Part shown: positions 1 through 2,938 of the stretch, piece by piece
Numbering within the stretch: the first letter of the stretch is position 1
Layout of the letters: each line of letters begins with the position of its first letter
Assembly (NCBI GenBank): GCA_041687095.1
Contig: JAWLCQ010000233.1
Span: forward strand, 1 to 6,538
Direction of reading: 5' to 3'
DNA length: 6,538 bases
Origin: JAWLCQ01 sp041687095
Lineage (GTDB): Bacteria > Planctomycetota > Phycisphaerae > SM23-33
Program-made: the position numbers and the translations under genes
The notes under the pieces: model-generated
Told to the model about the DNA's origin: nothing
Database searches by the model: none
What the model saw: only the letters and a program-made list of their open reading frames with translations

Positions 1-64
1 ATGACCGCCGCGAAGGGATCGCTCCAACGACGCTGACGCGGAGGCACCCCTCGCCCCTCCAGGA

Positions 65-90
65 CGCCGGGGGTCAGGAGACCCCCGGCG
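65..90. repeat. Perfect 11-bp hairpin containing GGTCAGGAGACCCCC
   Basis: CGCCGGGGGTC and GACCCCCGGCG pair perfectly around an AGGA loop. The inner 15 nt recur in inverted orientation at 130-144. A terminator for an off-window plus-strand gene is possible, but no T-run follows. Confidence 0.65.
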
Positions 91-129
91 CAGGAGGTGG
101 GCGCGTGCGACGCCTCCAGCGCGTGCGTT

Positions 130-144
130 GGGGGTCTCCTGACC
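130..144 (-). repeat. Inverted copy of GGTCAGGAGACCCCC
   Basis: GGGGGTCTCCTGACC is the exact reverse complement of 72-86, 43 bp away. The pair suggests the end of a repeat unit or small element, whose other limits cannot be seen. Confidence 0.6.
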
Positions 145-276
145 TCGTTGTTCTACACATCTCGGCAGGCGGATCGCCGCAGGATGCCCCTGTGGCGTGG
201 GCCGCGCCCCCGCCCCCGCCGGGCTCGCCCCGGTGGAGCGAAGGTTTCTAAGCTAGCCGGCGGCGCTCCACCCTCA

Positions 277-297
277 CTTCTTCTTCTTCTTCTTCTC
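277..297 (+). repeat. CTT trinucleotide microsatellite
   Basis: Six consecutive CTT units followed by CTC. Read on the minus strand it gives GAG and AAG codons (Glu, Lys) before a TGA, but the upstream frame is made of repeats and does not look like a gene. Confidence 0.75.
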
Positions 298-298
298 A

Positions 299-362
299 AG
301 CCCCGGCAGGGGCGCTTGAGGGTGCGCCGTGGGCCCATCCCTCAGTCGCCCCTGCCGGGGCT
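299..362. repeat. REP-like inverted pair, AGCCCCGGCAGGGGCG
   Basis: A 16-nt sequence at 299-314 and its perfect reverse complement at 347-362 enclose 32 nt. Each arm can also fold by itself (GCCCC-TGCC-GGGGC). No T-run follows on either strand, so a Rho-independent terminator is not supported. Confidence 0.7.
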
Positions 363-383
363 CAGACTCCCGCGGGACCGTGA

Positions 384-403
384 CCCAGCACTGAAGTGTT
401 GGG
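384..403. repeat. Short imperfect hairpin between REP-like units
   Basis: CCCAGCA pairs with TGTTGGG around a CTGAAG loop, with one G-T pair. The surrounding TGAC/GTCA (381-384 and 409-412) extends the symmetry loosely. It lies between the second and third REP-like units and may belong to the same composite repeat. Confidence 0.45.
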
Positions 404-415
404 CTATTGTCAAGT

Positions 416-431
416 CGTCCCTGCCGGGACT
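416..431 (+). repeat. Third copy of the REP-like unit with compensatory changes
   Basis: CGTCCCTGCCGGGACT differs from CGCCCCTGCCGGGGCT (347-362) at two positions only. The two changes (C to T and G to A) face each other in the hairpin stem, so pairing is preserved. Confidence 0.65.
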
Positions 432-454
432 CCCGCAGCCGTGGCCCCCGACCC

Positions 455-496
455 GCTGATAGCTGAGAGCTGAATGCTGACAACTGAGAGCTGATA
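455..496 (+). repeat. Heptamer tandem array, six GCTGANN units
   Basis: Six consecutive 7-bp units with consensus GCTGA followed by two of A/T/C/G (GCTGATA, GCTGAGA, GCTGAAT, GCTGACA, ACTGAGA, GCTGATA). It has the same orientation as the array at 601-656. Confidence 0.85.
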
Positions 497-533
497 CACA
501 TCCCACTCCATTCGCAGGCAGCATCGATTGGAC

Positions 534-563
534 GTGGTTGCTCCGCTTCGCTCCGCAAACCAC
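534..563. repeat. Imperfect inverted repeat with internal GCTCCGC duplication
   Basis: GTGGTT and AACCAC bracket GCTCCGCTTCGCTCCGC, which itself contains GCTCCGC twice. It lies in the 104-bp segment between the two heptamer arrays. Confidence 0.45.
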
Positions 564-600
564 GGCACCCGCCCGTGAACTAACTGGAACGCGTATGGGA

Positions 601-656
601 GCTGATAGCTGAATGCTGATAGCTGACAGCTGACAGCTGATAGCTGAATGCTGAAA
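601..656 (+). repeat. Heptamer tandem array, eight GCTGANN units
   Basis: Eight consecutive units: GCTGATA, GCTGAAT, GCTGATA, GCTGACA, GCTGACA, GCTGATA, GCTGAAT, GCTGAAA. It lies 30 bp past the stop of the FAD protein gene and is a direct copy of the 455-496 type, separated from it by 104 bp. Confidence 0.85.
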
Positions 657-686
657 GCCCAAACCTCACAGCCGCTCGCTTCCCCG

Positions 687-2492
687 CTACTCGCCTTCGC
701 GGTACGCCAGCGCTCCCGTCGGGCAGGCCTGAATGCAGTCATCCGCGGTGCGGTGGAGGGCGTCGGGGATGTGCCCATCGAACGGGACGGCCACCCGCAC
801 GTCGAAGCCGCGGCCCTGGAAGGCCAGGCCGAGTTCCTCGCCCGCCCGCTCGCAGATCCGCACGCAGATCCCGCAATCGATGCACTTGCCGCTCTCGTAG
901 ATCACGCGCCCACCCGCACCGGCCTGCTGGAACGTGCGACGTTCGGAGCGGAAGCGGGCGGGCCTGGCGTGGTACTGCTGGGCGTAGTGGCGGAGGCGGC
1001 AGGCGGCGGGTTTGCGGCAGTCGCAGCGGAGGCAGCGGGCGGACTCGCGGGCGGCCTGCTCGGGGGCGAACCCTTCGGTTTCGCTCGTGGGGGTCTCGCG
1101 GGGCGAGGCGCTGCCCTCGCGGGCGAGGAGCGGCCACTCCTCGTCGTGGGGGCGGCCGAGGTGGACGGTGAACGGGCGGGGGAGGCCCTTCACGATCGCT
1201 CCGTCGTGGTTGTGTCCGAACTCACCCCCCGGACGCAGTCCGGGGGCGTTGGGGGGCAGACCCGTTGCGACTGCCGGCGTTTGCGTCGCATGCAGGTACT
1301 GGTCCACCGACGCGGCGAGCATCTTTCCGTCCTGCACGGCGCGGACGCACTGGCGGGCGGAGGTGACGGCGTCGCCGCCGGCGAAGACGTTGGGGATCGC
1401 GGTCTGACCGGTGTGCGGATCGGTGGCGATGCCCTTGCGGCCTGGGGGGAGGCCGAGGCGGTCCGCGTCCTCGCGGATGGCCCCGACGGTGACGATGACC
1501 GCGTCGTAGTCGCGGCGGAGGTCGTCGAGGGACACTTCGCTCCCGACGCGCACGTTCATGCGGAACTCCACGCCCAGGGCGGTGATGGTGGCGAGTTCCG
1601 CGTCGAGGACGGAGGGCGGAAGGCGGGAGGGCTCGATGGCGGTCCGCAGCGCCCCGCCGGGCCTGTCGCAGCGATCGAGGATCGTCACCGCGTGCCCGCG
1701 CTGCCGCAGGAACAACGCGGCCGCCAGGCCCGCCGGGCCCGCACCGACGATGGCGACGCGATGTCCGCTGTCGGGGGCGACGGGCGGGGCGTACGGCGCG
1801 GGCTGCGCGAGATCGGTGTCGGCGGCGAATCGTTTGAGGAGGCAGATGGCGAGGGGGGCGTCGCGGCCGTCGGGGGAGTCCGGAGCGGATTCCACCGCAG
1901 AGACCGCGGAGGGCGCGGAGGGGGGGAGGCAACGACAGGTCGCCGCCGCTCCTGCCGCGGTTGACATGTTCCCTTGCCCCTCTTCGCTCTGCGTTCTCTG
2001 CGGTGAAAGCGTCCCGGGCATGAGCCCGCGGCGGCAGGCCTTCTCGCAGGGCGCGTGGCAGATGCGGCCGAGGACGGCGGGGAGGGCGATGTCGGCCTTG
2101 ACGGTGCGGATCGCCCCCGCAAGGTCCCCGGCGGCGATCTGGCGGATCATCCGCGGGATGTCGAGGTGGGCGGGGCAGGCGGATTGGCAGGGGGCCTCGC
2201 AGTCGCCCAGGTGGTCGCTCAGGAGCAGTTCCAGGGCCGTCCGCCTCGCGTCACGAACCTCGTCGGTGTCGGTGAGCACGACCAGCCCGTCCGTGGCGAG
2301 CGTGGAGCAGGCGGGGGCGAGGGCGTCGCGGCCCTGCACCTTCACGACGCACAGCATGCACGACGTGATGGGCCCCAGCTCGGGCCGATAGCACAGCGTG
2401 GGGATCTCGATCCCGAGAGCGGCGGCGGCGTGGAGGAGGGTGGATCCGTCGGGGACCGAGATCCGTTGGTTGTCGATGGTCAGCTCGGGCAT
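687..2492 (-). CDS. NuoG-type [2Fe-2S] / GltD-like Fe-S-FAD / ferredoxin protein, partner of the NuoEF fusion
   Basis: 601 residues. Residues 1-80 are a NuoG-type [2Fe-2S] ferredoxin with C34-x10-C45-x2-C48-x13-C62. Residues 92-156 are the GltD/NfnB-type N-terminal Fe-S domain (C98, C102, C106; C145, C149, C153). Residues 244-400 are an FAD Rossmann unit: GAGPAG at 250-255, an acidic strand end at D273, and the FAD-closing motif NVFAGGD at 368-374. The second, pyridine-nucleotide Rossmann domain of GltD (GGGN-type motif, about 130 residues) is absent: VTVGAIREDADRL runs straight into GLPPGRKGIATDP. The C-terminal part carries C487, C490, C492, C498 and a ferredoxin (C537, C540, C543, C547, C586, C590). 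It probably relays electrons to or from the NuoEF fusion. Start: MPELTIDNQRISVPDG is a typical native N-terminus for this type of protein. Oddities: residues about 162-201 and 412-430 are encoded by repeat DNA. Confidence 0.9.
   Translation of the reverse strand: MPELTIDNQRISVPDGSTLLHAAAALGIEIPTLCYRPELGPITSCMLCVVKVQGRDALAPACSTLATDGLVVLTDTDEVRDARRTALELLLSDHLGDCEAPCQSACPAHLDIPRMIRQIAAGDLAGAIRTVKADIALPAVLGRICHAPCEKACRRGLMPGTLSPQRTQSEEGQGNMSTAAGAAATCRCLPPSAPSAVSAVESAPDSPDGRDAPLAICLLKRFAADTDLAQPAPYAPPVAPDSGHRVAIVGAGPAGLAAALFLRQRGHAVTILDRCDRPGGALRTAIEPSRLPPSVLDAELATITALGVEFRMNVRVGSEVSLDDLRRDYDAVIVTVGAIREDADRLGLPPGRKGIATDPHTGQTAIPNVFAGGDAVTSARQCVRAVQDGKMLAASVDQYLHATQTPAVATGLPPNAPGLRPGGEFGHNHDGAIVKGLPRPFTVHLGRPHDEEWPLLAREGSASPRETPTSETEGFAPEQAARESARCLRCDCRKPAACRLRHYAQQYHARPARFRSERRTFQQAGAGGRVIYESGKCIDCGICVRICERAGEELGLAFQGRGFDVRVAVPFDGHIPDALHRTADDCIQACPTGALAYREGE
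1218..1252. repeat. GACTGCGTC-core palindrome in the FAD protein gene
   Basis: A perfect 9-bp stem (1226-1234 with 1238-1246, CCCCCGGAC/GTCCGGGGG) with a GCA loop on the plus strand. Flanks match those of the copy at 4001-4034: TTGG on one side and a GA-rich segment on the other. It encodes part of a Gly/Pro/Asn/His-rich stretch (about residues 412-430) between the FAD domain and the LPRPFTVHLGR segment. Confidence 0.65.
1890..2007. mobile_element. 118-bp MITE-like element with CGCAGAG termini inside the FAD protein gene
   Basis: The left end at 1890-1921 reads TTCCACCGCAGAGACC and continues in 9-bp steps (CGCGGAGGG, CGCGGAGGG). The right end at 1979-2007 is the inverted counterpart, ending CTCTGCGTTCTCTGCGGTGAA in two adjoining parts. 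The termini resemble those of the GxxExxY cassette, but the 57-bp interior holds no gene. It lies in the 601-residue protein's frame and encodes about L162-E201, a low-complexity Ser/Ala/Pro/Gln segment between the GltD-type Cys-rich domain (ending CRRG) and the DAPLAICLLKRF segment, where relatives are expected to join almost directly. No stop codon or frameshift results. Confidence 0.65.
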
Positions 2493-2938
2493 GATTTCAC
2501 CGCAGAGGACGCAGAGATCGCAGAGGGGGGAGGAGAACTGGGAGGGAACCGATTCGCGATTCGCCGGACGCCATGAGTCAGGATGCGCACGTTGAAATTG
2601 ATGAGGAGTCCCAGCCGCTTGTCTGCGAGTTTGAGATAGGAAATCACCTGGGCGGTGTGGATGTCCAGGAGGCGATCCACCGCTTTGAGTTCCACGACCA
2701 CGGCGTCCTCCACCAGGAGATCAATGCGGTATCCGCAGTCCAGGCGGACGCCCTTGTAGGTGACGGGAAGCGGCTTCTGGCGTTCGAACCGCCGGCCCCG
2801 CTGCGCAAGCTCGTAGGCGAGGCACGCCTCATAGGTCGACTCCAGCAGCCCGGGCCCCAGTTCCCGATGTACGTCAATGGCAGCTCCAATGATCGCTTCC
2901 GTCGTCGCGTTCAACTGCTCTGCCGTCAGTTCACTCAT
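2480..2938 (-). CDS. GxxExxY family protein, PD-(D/E)XK nuclease-like, carried between inverted repeats
   Basis: 152 residues. The family signature is G30-L-L-E33-S-T-Y36 within DVHRELGPGLLESTYEACLA. The PD-(D/E)XK-like core follows: GYRIDLLVEDAVVVELKAV supplies D73, E83 and K85, and a conserved TAQVISYLK segment supplies Q97. This is the usual layout of the GxxExxY / PDDEXK_3 proteins, whose role is not established; nuclease activity is inferred from the motif. Family members average about 125-130 residues. The extra C-terminal tail here (from about F131, Pro/Ser/Ala-rich) is encoded by the flanking inverted repeat. Start choice: ATG at 2938 has a strong GGGAGGG at 2950-2944. The start overlaps the NuoEF stop by 4 nt (ATGA), and the stop lies 13 nt inside the downstream gene, so the gene is read as part of the redox operon although it has no obvious metabolic link to it. 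It is best viewed as cargo or mobiliser of an inserted element. Confidence 0.9.
   Translation of the reverse strand: MSELTAEQLNATTEAIIGAAIDVHRELGPGLLESTYEACLAYELAQRGRRFERQKPLPVTYKGVRLDCGYRIDLLVEDAVVVELKAVDRLLDIHTAQVISYLKLADKRLGLLINFNVRILTHGVRRIANRFPPSSPPPSAISASSAVKSCPS
2496..2526 (+). repeat. Left terminal inverted repeat, CGCAGAG type
   Basis: TTCACCGCAGAG followed by two more CGCAGAG units at 9-bp spacing, then a G-run. It is the partner of the repeat at 2981-3011 in reverse orientation. It encodes the last residues of the GxxExxY protein. Confidence 0.8.
2497..2501 (-). promoter_or_regulatory. Weak ribosome binding site supplied by the inverted repeat
   Basis: On the minus strand the repeat ends with GCGGTGAA, and GGTGA sits 4 nt before the ATG at 2492-2490. 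It is the only Shine-Dalgarno-like sequence there. The insertion appears to have replaced the original leader; translation may also depend on termination of the overlapping GxxExxY gene. Confidence 0.45.

Larger units (their letters stand above)
1..686. other. Repeat-rich non-coding zone downstream of the redox operon
   Basis: No open frame here has a convincing protein signature. The translations are Arg/Pro-rich or built from repeats (for example SAFSSQLSA-like runs from the heptamers). The zone holds two GGTCAGGAGACCCCC copies, a CTT tract, three REP-like units, a small hairpin and two heptamer arrays. No tRNA, rRNA or clear terminator was recognised. Confidence 0.65.

Noticed and set aside
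1..36. Short plus-strand frame ending in TGA at 36
   Set aside because: It could be the tail of an off-window gene, but eleven residues give no evidence either way.
299..362. Rho-independent terminator of the operon
   Set aside because: The stem is strong, but the loop is 32 nt and no T-run follows on either strand; it also recurs nearby as a repeat.
274..558. Minus-strand open frame ending in a Lys run
   Set aside because: It is built from heptamer and REP-like repeats plus the CTT tract, with no family resemblance.
455..656. CRISPR array
   Set aside because: The repeats are 7-bp back-to-back units without spacers, and there are no cas genes.
648..1964. Long plus-strand open frame of 438 residues
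   Set aside because: It lies antisense to the FAD protein gene, and its translation is Gly/Ala/Arg-rich with no domain signature; long shadows are expected at this GC content.
1890..2007. Frameshift or pseudogene in the FAD protein
   Set aside because: The frame stays open through the element, and motifs on both sides are intact.
687..2492. NADPH-dependent transhydrogenase subunit (Nfn/Stn-type)
   Set aside because: The domain order is similar, but the pyridine-nucleotide Rossmann domain that would bind NADPH is not present.
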